Shown: in pieces, positions 35,633-43,261 of the stretch
How positions within the stretch are numbered: the first letter of the stretch is position 1
Layout of the letters: each line of letters opens with the position of its first letter
Origin: Parvularcula dongshanensis
GTDB lineage: Bacteria; Pseudomonadota; Alphaproteobacteria; Caulobacterales; Parvularculaceae
NCBI RefSeq assembly: GCF_014199615.1
Contig: NZ_JACHOB010000001.1
Span: 620,001-684,000, forward strand
Length of the DNA stretch: 64,000 nucleotides
Direction: 5' to 3'
Translations under genes and position numbers: made by a program
The notes under the pieces: generated by a model
Told to the model about the DNA's origin: nothing
The model's database searches: none
The model's input: only the letters and a program-made list of their open reading frames with translations

Positions 35633-37093
35633 ATGCGCTTCTTCCCGGCCTTCTTCGACCTTCAAGGTCGCGACGTCTGGATCTCGGGCGGCGGCGCGCT
35701 CGCCGCGCGCAAGGCGCGGCTCGTGCTTAAGGCCGGAGCGCGCGTGACCTTCTGGTCGGCGGGCGAGGACGCCGAGGTTCGCGCCGAGTTCGGCGAGGCC
35801 TGCGCTTACCGAGCCCGTCCGATCGGCGTCCTTCGCCCCCGCCCTGCGCTTCTGATCGCTGCGACTGGCGATGAGGGCCAGGACGGCCGCGCCGCCGCGA
35901 TCGCGCGGGCGGCGGGGGTGCCGGTGAACGCGGTGGACCAGCCGCAGTCTTGCGACTTCGTCGTCCCCTCCATCGTCGAGCGCGGCGACGTGACGATCGG
36001 CATCTCGACGGGCGGCGCGGCGCCGGTGATCGGCCGCCGCCTGCGAGAGCGGATCGAGGCGCTGCTGCCCGCGCGCCTTGGCGAGCTCGTCGCCTTCGCG
36101 GGATCGAAACGGTCCCGGGTGGCGGAGGAGGTCGCCCCCGAGGCGCGGCGCGGCTTCTGGGAACGCGTCCTCGCGGGGCCCGTCGCGGAAGCCGTTCTCG
36201 ACGGCGACCTTGGCCGCGCCGAGGCGGGCTTCGACCGTGCCGTGGCGAAGGCGGGCCGCCCCGAGGGCCACGTCGCCATCGTCGGCGCCGGGCCGGGCGA
36301 CCCTGAGCTCCTGACGTTGAAGGCGCTTCGGTTCCTGCAGGAGGCGGACGTCGTCCTCTACGACAACCTCGTCGGCGAGGGCGTGCTCGACCTCATCCGC
36401 AGGGACGCAGAGCGCCGCTATGTCGGCAAGCGGCGGGCGGACCACTCGCTTCCGCAAGAAGACATCGGCGCACTGATGGTCGGCCTTGCGCGGGAGGGAA
36501 AGCGTGTCGTGCGCCTCAAGGGCGGCGATCCTTACGTCTTCGGCCGGGGCGGGGAGGAGCTCGACGCGCTCCGCGCCGCCGGTCTCTCCGCGACGGTCGT
36601 GCCCGGCATCACGGCGGCGGCGGGCTGCGGCGCTTCGGCGTCGGTGCCGCTCACGCATAGGGGCCTCAGCCAGGCCGTCACCTTCGTCACCGCGCAGGGC
36701 GGGAACGGGGGCGCGCCCGGCATCGACTGGTCGGCGCTGGCGCAGCTGAAGCACACCATCGTCGTCTACATGGGCGTCGCCAAGGCGGGCGAGGTGTCGC
36801 GGAACTTAGGCGCAGGCGGACTTTCCGGGGACACGCCCGTCGCGGTCGTCGAGAAGGGGACCCTGCCGGATCAGAAGATCGTGCCGACGACGCTCCGCGC
36901 CCTGCCGGACGACGTCGCCCTGGCCGGGATCACCGGCCCCGCCGTCCTCATCATCGGAGAGGTCGCGGCCCGTGCGGACGGGCCTGGCCTCCTGGACCTC
37001 GCCATGCGCGACGCAGCCGCCGAGAGGGCCGAGACCGCGGTCCCTGGCGGTCGGCCCGTCGCCGAAGGCGTCAGACTCAAGGAATTCACATGA
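35633..37093 (+). CDS. cysG: Siroheme synthase (multifunctional CysG)
   Basis: The 486-residue protein makes siroheme, the cofactor of the sulfite reductase encoded downstream. The N-terminal part (about 1-210) is the precorrin-2 dehydrogenase/ferrochelatase, with the NAD-binding ISGGGALAARKARLVLKAGA. The C-terminal part (about 215-465) is uroporphyrinogen III methyltransferase, with VGAGPGDPELLTLKALRFL and the VVRLKGGDPYVFGRGGEE loop. It ends in an ATGA overlap with the next gene and is first in the cys operon. Its regulation may involve the divergent LysR protein and the two inverted repeats between them. Confidence 0.96.
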   Translation: MRFFPAFFDLQGRDVWISGGGALAARKARLVLKAGARVTFWSAGEDAEVRAEFGEACAYRARPIGVLRPRPALLIAATGDEGQDGRAAAIARAAGVPVNAVDQPQSCDFVVPSIVERGDVTIGISTGGAAPVIGRRLRERIEALLPARLGELVAFAGSKRSRVAEEVAPEARRGFWERVLAGPVAEAVLDGDLGRAEAGFDRAVAKAGRPEGHVAIVGAGPGDPELLTLKALRFLQEADVVLYDNLVGEGVLDLIRRDAERRYVGKRRADHSLPQEDIGALMVGLAREGKRVVRLKGGDPYVFGRGGEELDALRAAGLSATVVPGITAAAGCGASASVPLTHRGLSQAVTFVTAQGGNGGAPGIDWSALAQLKHTIVVYMGVAKAGEVSRNLGAGGLSGDTPVAVVEKGTLPDQKIVPTTLRALPDDVALAGITGPAVLIIGEVAARADGPGLLDLAMRDAAAERAETAVPGGRPVAEGVRLKEFT

Positions 37094-37470
37094 GCGCCGA
37101 GAACCCCGGCCCCCGCGCCCAGAGCCCCGCCAAGATCGCCGCCGGCGGCGTCAAGAAGGCGCGCCTCGACGGCGAGAAGGTCATCACCGCCAACCGCCTG
37201 ACCGACGGCGTCGTCATCTACCGCGCCGAGGGCGGCGCGTGGACGGAGGACCTCTCCGCAGCCCAGGTGCTCGAAGGCGAAGAGGCGATCGGCGCGCTGG
37301 CGGCGGCGCAAGCGGACGAGAGCACCGGCGTCGGCCCCTACCTCATGGACGTAGAGACCGAAGAGGGCATCCACCCCTCCGGCCGCGGACGGATTCGCGA
37401 GGAGATCCGCGAGGCAGGCCCGACCATCCACCCGCAGTTCGGCCGGCAAGCCGAGCGGGGTGCGGCATGA
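37090..37470 (+). CDS. DUF2849 domain-containing protein of the cys operon
   Basis: The 126-residue protein contains the DUF2849 core KKARLDGEKVITANRLTDGVVIYRA (about 22-47), followed by an acidic middle and YLMDVETEEGIHPSGRGRIREEIR. DUF2849 genes regularly lie between cysG and cysI in alphaproteobacteria, and the role is unknown. The ATG overlaps the cysG stop and the stop overlaps the following orphan, so it is translationally coupled on both sides. It has no signal peptide or membrane segment and is probably cytosolic. Confidence 0.85.
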   Translation: MSAENPGPRAQSPAKIAAGGVKKARLDGEKVITANRLTDGVVIYRAEGGAWTEDLSAAQVLEGEEAIGALAAAQADESTGVGPYLMDVETEEGIHPSGRGRIREEIREAGPTIHPQFGRQAERGAA

Positions 37471-37796
37471 TCCTTGTGAACGATGGAAGCGAGACAGAGC
37501 CTGGCGACGTCACCATCTATCTAGATGAGATGGCGGCAGCGAACGCGTACGAAGCGTGGTTTGCCGACGAACCTCACCTCATCATTGGCAGCGATGGGGC
37601 GACAGGTAAATTTCGGCGGTCCGACAACGATAAGCTTCGAATTCAGTTCTCGGGGACGTCGCGACCCCTTGAGGAGGTCATGCCGTTCGCAAGCCGAGGG
37701 TGCGCCGAGGCTGAGCGAGCGACCCACCTTCAAGACATATCTTCATTCGAACAACTGGATCGGGCGCTGCGAGCGATCGAAGGCGAGCGGAAGTAG
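37467..37796 (+). CDS. Orphan 109-residue protein inserted in the cys operon
   Basis: The ATG overlaps the DUF2849 stop as ATGA, and the next gene starts two bases after its stop. The protein begins MILVNDGSETEPGDVTIYLD and is acidic with no membrane or signal segment. No family was recognised. Its base composition and codon choice are noticeably less GC-rich than its neighbours (codons such as GAT, CTT, AAT and TTT are common), which suggests a recent arrival. The position is unusual, since the cluster normally runs DUF2849 directly into cysI. The ribosome site of cysI lies in its 3' end. Confidence 0.6.
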   Translation: MILVNDGSETEPGDVTIYLDEMAAANAYEAWFADEPHLIIGSDGATGKFRRSDNDKLRIQFSGTSRPLEEVMPFASRGCAEAERATHLQDISSFEQLDRALRAIEGERK

Positions 37797-37798
37797 CC

Positions 37799-39460
37799 AT
37801 GTACCAATACGACGACATCGACAAAGCCATCGTGCAAGCCCGCGTCGACGAGTTCCGCGGGCAGGTCGCGCGGCGCCTCACGGGCGAGCTGACCGAGGAC
37901 CAGTTCAAGCCGCTTCGGCTTCAGAACGGCCTCTACCTGCAGCTTCACGCCTACATGCTGCGCGTCGCCATTCCGTACGGAACGCTCAGTGCCGATCAGC
38001 TGCGCGTCCTTGCCTCGATCGCGCGCGATTACGACAAGGGCTACGGCCACGTCTCGACGCGGCAGAACATGCAGTTCAACTGGCCCGCGCTCGTCAACGT
38101 GCCCGACATCCTGCAGCGGCTCTGCGATGCGGAGATGCACGCGATCCAGACCTCGGGCAACTGCATCCGCAACGTGACCTCCGACCCCTTCGCCGGCGCT
38201 GCCGCGGGCGAGGTGGAGGACCCGCGGATCTGGTGCGAGGTCATCCGTCAGTGGTCGACCTTCCACCCCGAGTTCGCCTTCCTGCCGCGCAAGTTCAAGA
38301 TCGCGGTCACGGCGTCGGACGAGGACCGCGCCGCGATCCAAGTCCACGACATCGGCATCCAGCTGCGCACGAACGATGCCGGCGAGCCCGGTTTCCGCAT
38401 CCTCGTCGGCGGCGGCCTCGGCCGCACGCCCTACATTGGGCACGTCGTGCGCGACTTCCTGCCGAGGGATCAGCTCCTGAGCTACCTCGAGGCGATCCTG
38501 CGCGTCTACAACGTGCACGGACGGCGCGACAACCTTTTCAAGGCTCGCATCAAGATCCTCGTCAACGAGATGGGCGAGGAGGCCTTCACCCACGCGGTCG
38601 AGCAGGAGTGGGAAGAGATCAGGAAGCTCGGCCCGTCGGGCAGTGTCGACCTGCCCGAGGCGGAACGTGCTCGGATCGCGGGCTTCTTCCGCGAGCCGGA
38701 CTTCGCTGCGCTGGACGACACGGACTTCCGCGCGGACCCGGACGATGCGGGCTACGCCCGCTGGCTCTCGCGCAACGTCTCCGCGCACAAGCGGCCGGGC
38801 TACGCCATCGTCACCGTGTCGCTCAAACCGGAGGGCGAGGCGCCCGGGGACATCACCGCGGACCAGATGGACGCGCTGGCGGACCTTGCGGACCGCTACT
38901 CCTTCTCCGACGTCCGCACGACGCACGAGCAGAACATGGTCCTGCCCCATGTGAGGCAGGCGGACCTTCCCGCGCTCTACGCCGCGCTCAGCGAGACGGG
39001 CCTTGGCAGCGCCAATGCCGGGCTCGTCTCGGACATCATCGCCTGCCCGGGCCTCGACTACTGCAACCTCGCCAACACGCGTTCGATCCCGGTCGCGAAC
39101 CGTATCCAGAAGCGGTTCTCGGACCCCGTGCGCCAGGCGGAGGTCGGCGAGCTGAAGATCAAGATCTCCGGCTGCATCAACGCCTGCGGCCACCACCATG
39201 TCGGCCACATCGGGATCCTTGGCGTCGATAAGAAGGGCGAGGAGTTCTATCAGGTCACGCTCGGTGGCCGGGCGGACGCCGAGGCCGCGATCGGCGAGAT
39301 CGTCGGGCGGGGGCTCGCGACCGATCAGGTCGTCGATGCTGTCGAGAAGCTCGTGGATACCTATCTGTCCCTCCGCACGGGGCCGGAGGAGCGCTTCATC
39401 GACGCCTACAAGCGTCTGGGCGCGGAGCCGTTCAAGGAGGCGCTCTATGAAACTGCTTGA
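37799..39460 (+). CDS. cysI: Nitrite/sulfite reductase, ferredoxin-type (CysI)
   Basis: The 553-residue enzyme reduces sulfite to sulfide with six electrons, using siroheme and a [4Fe-4S] cluster. Four cluster ligands are visible: C416 and C422 (CPGLDYCNLANTRS), C459 and C463 (SGCINACGHHHVGHIG). The paired ferrite-like domains begin with TLSADQLRVLASIARDYDKGYGHVSTRQNMQFNW. Neighbouring cysG and cysH support a sulfite rather than nitrite role. It has no NADPH flavoprotein partner nearby, so the electron donor is probably ferredoxin. The stop overlaps the DUF934 gene by 14 bases. Confidence 0.92.
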   Translation: MYQYDDIDKAIVQARVDEFRGQVARRLTGELTEDQFKPLRLQNGLYLQLHAYMLRVAIPYGTLSADQLRVLASIARDYDKGYGHVSTRQNMQFNWPALVNVPDILQRLCDAEMHAIQTSGNCIRNVTSDPFAGAAAGEVEDPRIWCEVIRQWSTFHPEFAFLPRKFKIAVTASDEDRAAIQVHDIGIQLRTNDAGEPGFRILVGGGLGRTPYIGHVVRDFLPRDQLLSYLEAILRVYNVHGRRDNLFKARIKILVNEMGEEAFTHAVEQEWEEIRKLGPSGSVDLPEAERARIAGFFREPDFAALDDTDFRADPDDAGYARWLSRNVSAHKRPGYAIVTVSLKPEGEAPGDITADQMDALADLADRYSFSDVRTTHEQNMVLPHVRQADLPALYAALSETGLGSANAGLVSDIIACPGLDYCNLANTRSIPVANRIQKRFSDPVRQAEVGELKIKISGCINACGHHHVGHIGILGVDKKGEEFYQVTLGGRADAEAAIGEIVGRGLATDQVVDAVEKLVDTYLSLRTGPEERFIDAYKRLGAEPFKEALYETA

Positions 39461-39851
39461 GCTCAAAGACCGCGAGTGGACGCTGTCCGACCTCGATGAC
39501 GGCCCGGGCCTCCTGCGCGTGGACAACGGGCAGGATCTCCTCGAGAGCCCGCCCGACCTGACCGGCATTTCCGTCGTCCGCCTCGACTGGCCGCAGTTCA
39601 AGCTCGGCCAGGCGTTCACCCAGGCGCGGCTCCTACGCCAGCGCTACGGCTTCGAAGGGCAGATCCGCGCGGGCGGCGCGATCTTCCGCGACCAGGCCTG
39701 GCACGCGGCGCGCTGCGGCGTCACCGCCTTCGAGATCGAGGACGGCGCCGAGGACGGCTGGCTCGAAAGCCTGCACGCCTATCCCTACCACTATCAGCGC
39801 GCGGTGACGGGCGAGGCCGCCTGGGCCCTGCGCCATGGCGGTTCTGCGTGA
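39447..39851 (+). CDS. DUF934 domain-containing protein of the cys operon
   Basis: The 134-residue protein carries the DUF934 segments ISVVRLDWPQFKLGQAFTQARLLRQRYGF and GVTAFEIEDG. It overlaps cysI by 14 bases and ends in a GTGA overlap with cysH. DUF934 genes sit between sulfite reductase and CysH across proteobacteria, and a role as an accessory or electron-transfer partner of the reductase has been suggested. No metal-binding motif is evident and no signal peptide is present. The function is therefore inferred from context. Confidence 0.88.
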   Translation: MKLLELKDREWTLSDLDDGPGLLRVDNGQDLLESPPDLTGISVVRLDWPQFKLGQAFTQARLLRQRYGFEGQIRAGGAIFRDQAWHAARCGVTAFEIEDGAEDGWLESLHAYPYHYQRAVTGEAAWALRHGGSA

Positions 39852-40564
39852 CGGCGTCCGTCGTCGACTTGAAGGCGGACGGGCCCAAGGCCCACGCCGC
39901 ACGTCTCGCCGCCGAGCATGAGGGCGCGAGCGCGGAGGACATCCTGCGCGCGGCCGCGGCGGAGTTCGGCGACGGGCTCGCCCTCGTCTCCTCCTTCGGG
40001 GCGGAGTCGGCGGTCCTCCTGCGCCTGGCCGCGCAGGTGAAGCCGGACATCCCCGTCATCTTCCTCGAGACCCAGAAGCACTTCGCCCAGACGCTCAGCT
40101 ACCGGCGGAAGCTCGCCAAGACCCTCGGCCTGACCAACGTGCAGGACATCAAGCCGGATAAGGATGAACTGGCGGCGAACGACCCCGACGGCACGCTTTG
40201 GAAGCGGGACACGGACCTTTGCTGCACCATCCGCAAGGTGCACCCCCTCGAGACGGCGCTCTCGGGCTACGACGCCTGGATCACGGGGCGGAAGCAGTTC
40301 CACGGCGGCGCCCGGGTGAACCTGCCCGCCTTCGAGCACACGGGCGAGCACTACAAGGTGAACCCGCTCGTGCGGTGGTCGCGCGAGGACATCGACGCCT
40401 ACTACGCCGAGCACGAGATCCCGCCTCACCCCTTGGTGGCGCAGGGCTTCCCGTCGATCGGCTGCTGGCCTTGCACCCACCCGGTGGCCGAGGGCGACGA
40501 CGTGCGCGCGGGCCGCTGGCGCGGTCAGGCGAAGACCGAGTGCGGCATCCACGGCCGGGTCTAG
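39848..40564 (+). CDS. cysH: APS-type phosphoadenylyl/adenylyl-sulfate reductase
   Basis: The 238-residue enzyme reduces activated sulfate to sulfite. The [4Fe-4S] ligands typical of the APS-reducing branch are present: CC at 125-126 (TDLCCTIRK) and C206-x2-C209 (GCWPCT). The catalytic cysteine is C232 in ECGIH near the end. The P-loop-like start SSFGAESAVLLRL is intact. The start is GTG in a GTGA overlap with the DUF934 gene. No sulfate adenylyltransferase is in the window. Its stop overlaps a convergent outer-membrane gene by four bases. Confidence 0.94.
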   Translation: MTASVVDLKADGPKAHAARLAAEHEGASAEDILRAAAAEFGDGLALVSSFGAESAVLLRLAAQVKPDIPVIFLETQKHFAQTLSYRRKLAKTLGLTNVQDIKPDKDELAANDPDGTLWKRDTDLCCTIRKVHPLETALSGYDAWITGRKQFHGGARVNLPAFEHTGEHYKVNPLVRWSREDIDAYYAEHEIPPHPLVAQGFPSIGCWPCTHPVAEGDDVRAGRWRGQAKTECGIHGRV

Positions 40565-41289
40565 AACCGGTAGGCGACGCCCCCGCCGACGAAGGCGCCG
40601 GCGTCCGCCGCCCCGACGCTGACCCCGCCCGTCAGGTCGAGCTGCAGGTCGTCGGACAGGAGGTAGGTGACGCCGCCATCGACGTAGTGGGTGTCGTCCT
40701 CCGTCCCCTCCAGCACGCTGACGTAGTGCTCGACGAAGAGACCGGCCCTCCGGCTCAACGCGAAGCCGAGGCCGACCGCGTTCGTCCATTCGGTCCGGCG
40801 CTCGTCCCCGACCGTGACCGAGCCGACCGTCACCGTGCCCGATAGGTTGAGCGTGTCCGTCAGATCCGAAGACCACAGAAGGCCGACAGACGGGTCGAGC
40901 GGACGCGCCGCGCCGTCCTCCGCTCCGATCGCGACGACGCCGAGGAGGGAGAGCGCGGGGCGCAGGCCGTCGCCCTCGCTCAGCGCCTGCTTCACCTCGA
41001 TCGTGCCGCCCTCCAGCGCCGTTCCGCCGTCGCCCGTCGTCACCCCGGTCCAGCTCACCCGGACCTCCGTTCCTTCCCCCGCGCCGTAGCGGAGAAGGGC
41101 GAGGGGGAGGGCGGCGACGTCGTCGGACGGGGCCCACTCGAGGCCGGCCTCGATCTGCACCGTGCCCGCGCCGACCGTATCCGTGCCGGTCGCGAAGCCC
41201 GGACGGTCGGCGGACAACGGGTCCTGCCCCGCCGCGGGGCCCAGCGCCGCGAGGGCGGCGGCGAGCACGAGGAGGACGAGACGCGTCAT
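40561..41289 (-). CDS. Outer-membrane transporter-like protein (phenol/MetA family)
   Basis: The 242-residue protein has a signal peptide (MTRLVLLVLAAALAALGPAA). The beta-rich body, with repeated alternating hydrophobic strands (TVQIEAGLEWAPS, LNLSGTVTVGSVTVG, RRAGLFVEHYVSVLEG), ends in YRF, the terminal aromatic residue typical of barrels. It resembles the MetA-pathway phenol-degradation transporter family. No catabolic genes are nearby, so the substrate is unknown. It is convergent with cysH. Confidence 0.75.
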   Translation of the reverse strand: MTRLVLLVLAAALAALGPAAGQDPLSADRPGFATGTDTVGAGTVQIEAGLEWAPSDDVAALPLALLRYGAGEGTEVRVSWTGVTTGDGGTALEGGTIEVKQALSEGDGLRPALSLLGVVAIGAEDGAARPLDPSVGLLWSSDLTDTLNLSGTVTVGSVTVGDERRTEWTNAVGLGFALSRRAGLFVEHYVSVLEGTEDDTHYVDGGVTYLLSDDLQLDLTGGVSVGAADAGAFVGGGVAYRF

Positions 41290-41374
41290 CCCGCCTGCAT
41301 GGCCGGTTCTCTAAGCCGAGGGAAGGCGGCACGCCGGTTGCTGAGGCCGGGCCGGCTCTCTACCTATCTCGTCT

Positions 41375-41749
41375 ATGGCCAAACACTTCGATTCCTCCGC
41401 CCGTGGCCCTTCTCAGCGCCAGCTCCGCGCCGGCGAGCTGATCCGGCATGCCCTCGCCGAGATGTTCCAGCGCGACGAGGTGCATGACGAGGGGCTGCGC
41501 GGGCTCAACGTGACCTTCTCGGAGGTCAAGGCGAGCCCGGACCTGCGCAACGCGACGGTCTTCGCGACCGCGCTCGGCGGTGAGGGGACGGGCGACGCCA
41601 TCGCCGCGCTCAACCGGTCCGCGTCCAAGATCCGCGGCGTCCTGGGTCGCAAGATCGACATGAAGTTCACGCCGCAGCTCGTCTTCCGGGCCGATCGCAG
41701 CTTCGACGAGGCGCAGCGGATCGACGACCTTCTCTCGGGTCGATCCTGA
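41375..41749 (+). CDS. rbfA: 30S ribosome-binding factor RbfA
   Basis: The 124-residue KH-domain protein assists maturation of the 30S subunit by processing the 16S rRNA end. Visible features are the start MAKHFDSSARGPSQRQLRAGELIRHALAEM and the middle VTFSEVKASPDLRNATVFATALGG. Near the end is FTPQLVFRADRSFDEAQRIDDLL. It is followed by an orphan and truB. rbfA-truB is a common pairing, here with a 104-residue insertion. Confidence 0.94.
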   Translation: MAKHFDSSARGPSQRQLRAGELIRHALAEMFQRDEVHDEGLRGLNVTFSEVKASPDLRNATVFATALGGEGTGDAIAALNRSASKIRGVLGRKIDMKFTPQLVFRADRSFDEAQRIDDLLSGRS

Positions 41750-41788
41750 GGCGCATCGTCACGAGCTCACGGTTCGTTAACAATTCCT

Positions 41789-41817
41789 TTGACCTCGCCT
41801 TTCCGGTTTGAGAGAAT
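41789..41817 (+). promoter_or_regulatory. Candidate sigma-70-type promoter of the 41852 gene
   Basis: TTGACC at 41789-41794 and GAGAAT at 41812-41817 are 17 bases apart. This 102-base space after rbfA is less GC-rich than its surroundings. A GGTGGAG sequence follows before the ATG at 41852. The minus-10 element is a weak match. Confidence 0.3.
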
Positions 41818-41851
41818 ATCTCCCCTGTAAGGAAACGGTGGAGACCACGCG

Positions 41852-42166
41852 ATGAGCTTCATCTGGCAGAGGCGGCAGCGCATCGCGCCCCCGCCTCCCG
41901 CACATGACGCGCCTCATCCGGTCGCCGACGCCCCGCTGGACGCGATCCGGCTGTTTCCGGGGTTCGAGCGCGAGGATTTCGAGGTCGCCGTGCGCGACGG
42001 CGCTCAGCCTGCCATCCTGATCCGCTGGAAGGACGGTGGCGACTGGTTCGAGCTTCCGCCCATGTTCAACCGCTCGGTCCTCGCCTCGATCGACCGGCGC
42101 GAGGCCGCCCCTGCGCTCCCCTCCCTCCTGTCGAGCTACGGCTATCCGTTGGACGACGCGGCCTGA
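41852..42166 (+). CDS. 104-residue protein of unknown function between rbfA and truB
   Basis: The ATG at 41852 follows GGTGGAG by about ten bases. The protein starts MSFIWQRRQRIAPPPPAHDA, a basic and proline-rich N-terminus, followed by a compact region with DAIRLFPGFEREDFEVAVRDG and DWFELPPMFNRSVLASI. No signal peptide or membrane segment is seen. No family is recognised. A candidate promoter upstream suggests independent transcription. The tail SLLSSYGYPLDDAA is not repetitive, and coding composition is uniform with its neighbours, so it is probably a real gene. Confidence 0.6.
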   Translation: MSFIWQRRQRIAPPPPAHDAPHPVADAPLDAIRLFPGFEREDFEVAVRDGAQPAILIRWKDGGDWFELPPMFNRSVLASIDRREAAPALPSLLSSYGYPLDDAA

Positions 42167-42229
42167 ACGGCGTTGACCCCGAGGTGCGGGCCCGCTTAAC
42201 CGCGCCGCCCACAACGTTCGGAGGTCGGC

Positions 42230-43192
42230 TTGGCACGGCGCAAGAAGGGCCGGAAGCTGTCCGGCTGGCTCATCCTCGACAAACCCTACGACCTCGGCTC
42301 GACCGAGGCGGTGAGCCGTCTGCGCTGGTACGCCGGTGCGCAGAAGGCCGGCCATGCCGGCACGCTCGACCCCCTCGCGACCGGCCTCCTGCCCATCGCC
42401 TTCGGCGAGGCCACGAAGACGGTGCCCTTCGTCCAGGACGGTCTCAAGACCTACCGCTTCACCGCGAAGTGGGGTGAGGCCACGAGTACGGACGACACGG
42501 AGGGCGAGGTCATCGCGACGTCGGAGGTCCGGCCGGCCCGGACGGATATCGAAGCCGCCCTGGCGCGCTTCACCGGCCTGATCCAGCAGCGTCCGCCCGC
42601 CTTCTCCGCCGTCAAGGTGGCGGGCGAACGGGCCTACGACCTCGCCCGCGGCGGCGAGGCGGTCGAGCTCGCCGCCCGCCCGATCACCATCCATTCGCTG
42701 AGGCTCGTCGAGGCGGACGCCGAGAGCGCCGTCCTCGAGGCGGTCACCGGCAAGGGCGCGTACGTCCGGGCCCTCGTTCGCGACCTCGCCGAGGCGCTCG
42801 GCACCCGCGCCCACGTCACGCAGCTGCGCCGCACCCGCGTCGGCCCGTTCGGCGAAGACGACATGGTCACCCTGGAGGAGGCGACGGGCCACGCCGCGAC
42901 GGTCCGCCTTTCGCCCGAGGAGCGGGACTTCGCCCGCATCGACGCCGTCCTCTTAGGAACGGGCGAGGGACTGAGGGAACACCCCCAGGCGCCCGTGGAC
43001 GGCACGCAGGCCCACCGGCTTCGCCGCGGCCAGGACGCCCTCCTGCCCCCTTACGAGGCCAAGGCCGTCAGGGGCGAGGCGATCGGCGACGTCGAGCCCG
43101 TGCTCGCGACCGAGGACGGCGTGGCCGTGGCGATCTGCCGTCTCGAAGGTCTGAAGCTGCGCCCCCTGAAGGTGTTCGCCGAAGACGGCTGA
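42230..43192 (+). CDS. truB: tRNA pseudouridine(55) synthase TruB
   Basis: TruB makes pseudouridine 55 in the T-loop of tRNAs. The 320-residue protein contains the catalytic aspartate D47 in GHAGTLDPLATGLLPI. It also has the conserved GWLILDKP start, RPPAFSAVKVAGERAYDLAR and RALVRDLAEALGTRAHV. A short PUA-like region closes the protein. The start is TTG at 42230, after GGAGG. No nearby ATG matches the family N-terminus. Confidence 0.95.
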   Translation: MARRKKGRKLSGWLILDKPYDLGSTEAVSRLRWYAGAQKAGHAGTLDPLATGLLPIAFGEATKTVPFVQDGLKTYRFTAKWGEATSTDDTEGEVIATSEVRPARTDIEAALARFTGLIQQRPPAFSAVKVAGERAYDLARGGEAVELAARPITIHSLRLVEADAESAVLEAVTGKGAYVRALVRDLAEALGTRAHVTQLRRTRVGPFGEDDMVTLEEATGHAATVRLSPEERDFARIDAVLLGTGEGLREHPQAPVDGTQAHRLRRGQDALLPPYEAKAVRGEAIGDVEPVLATEDGVAVAICRLEGLKLRPLKVFAEDG

Positions 43193-43261
43193 CCGGCCGT
43201 CTCCGGAACCCACGCGCGCCGCGCCCGTTCCTACTTCGAACATCGAAGGAAAGGCGCCGTC

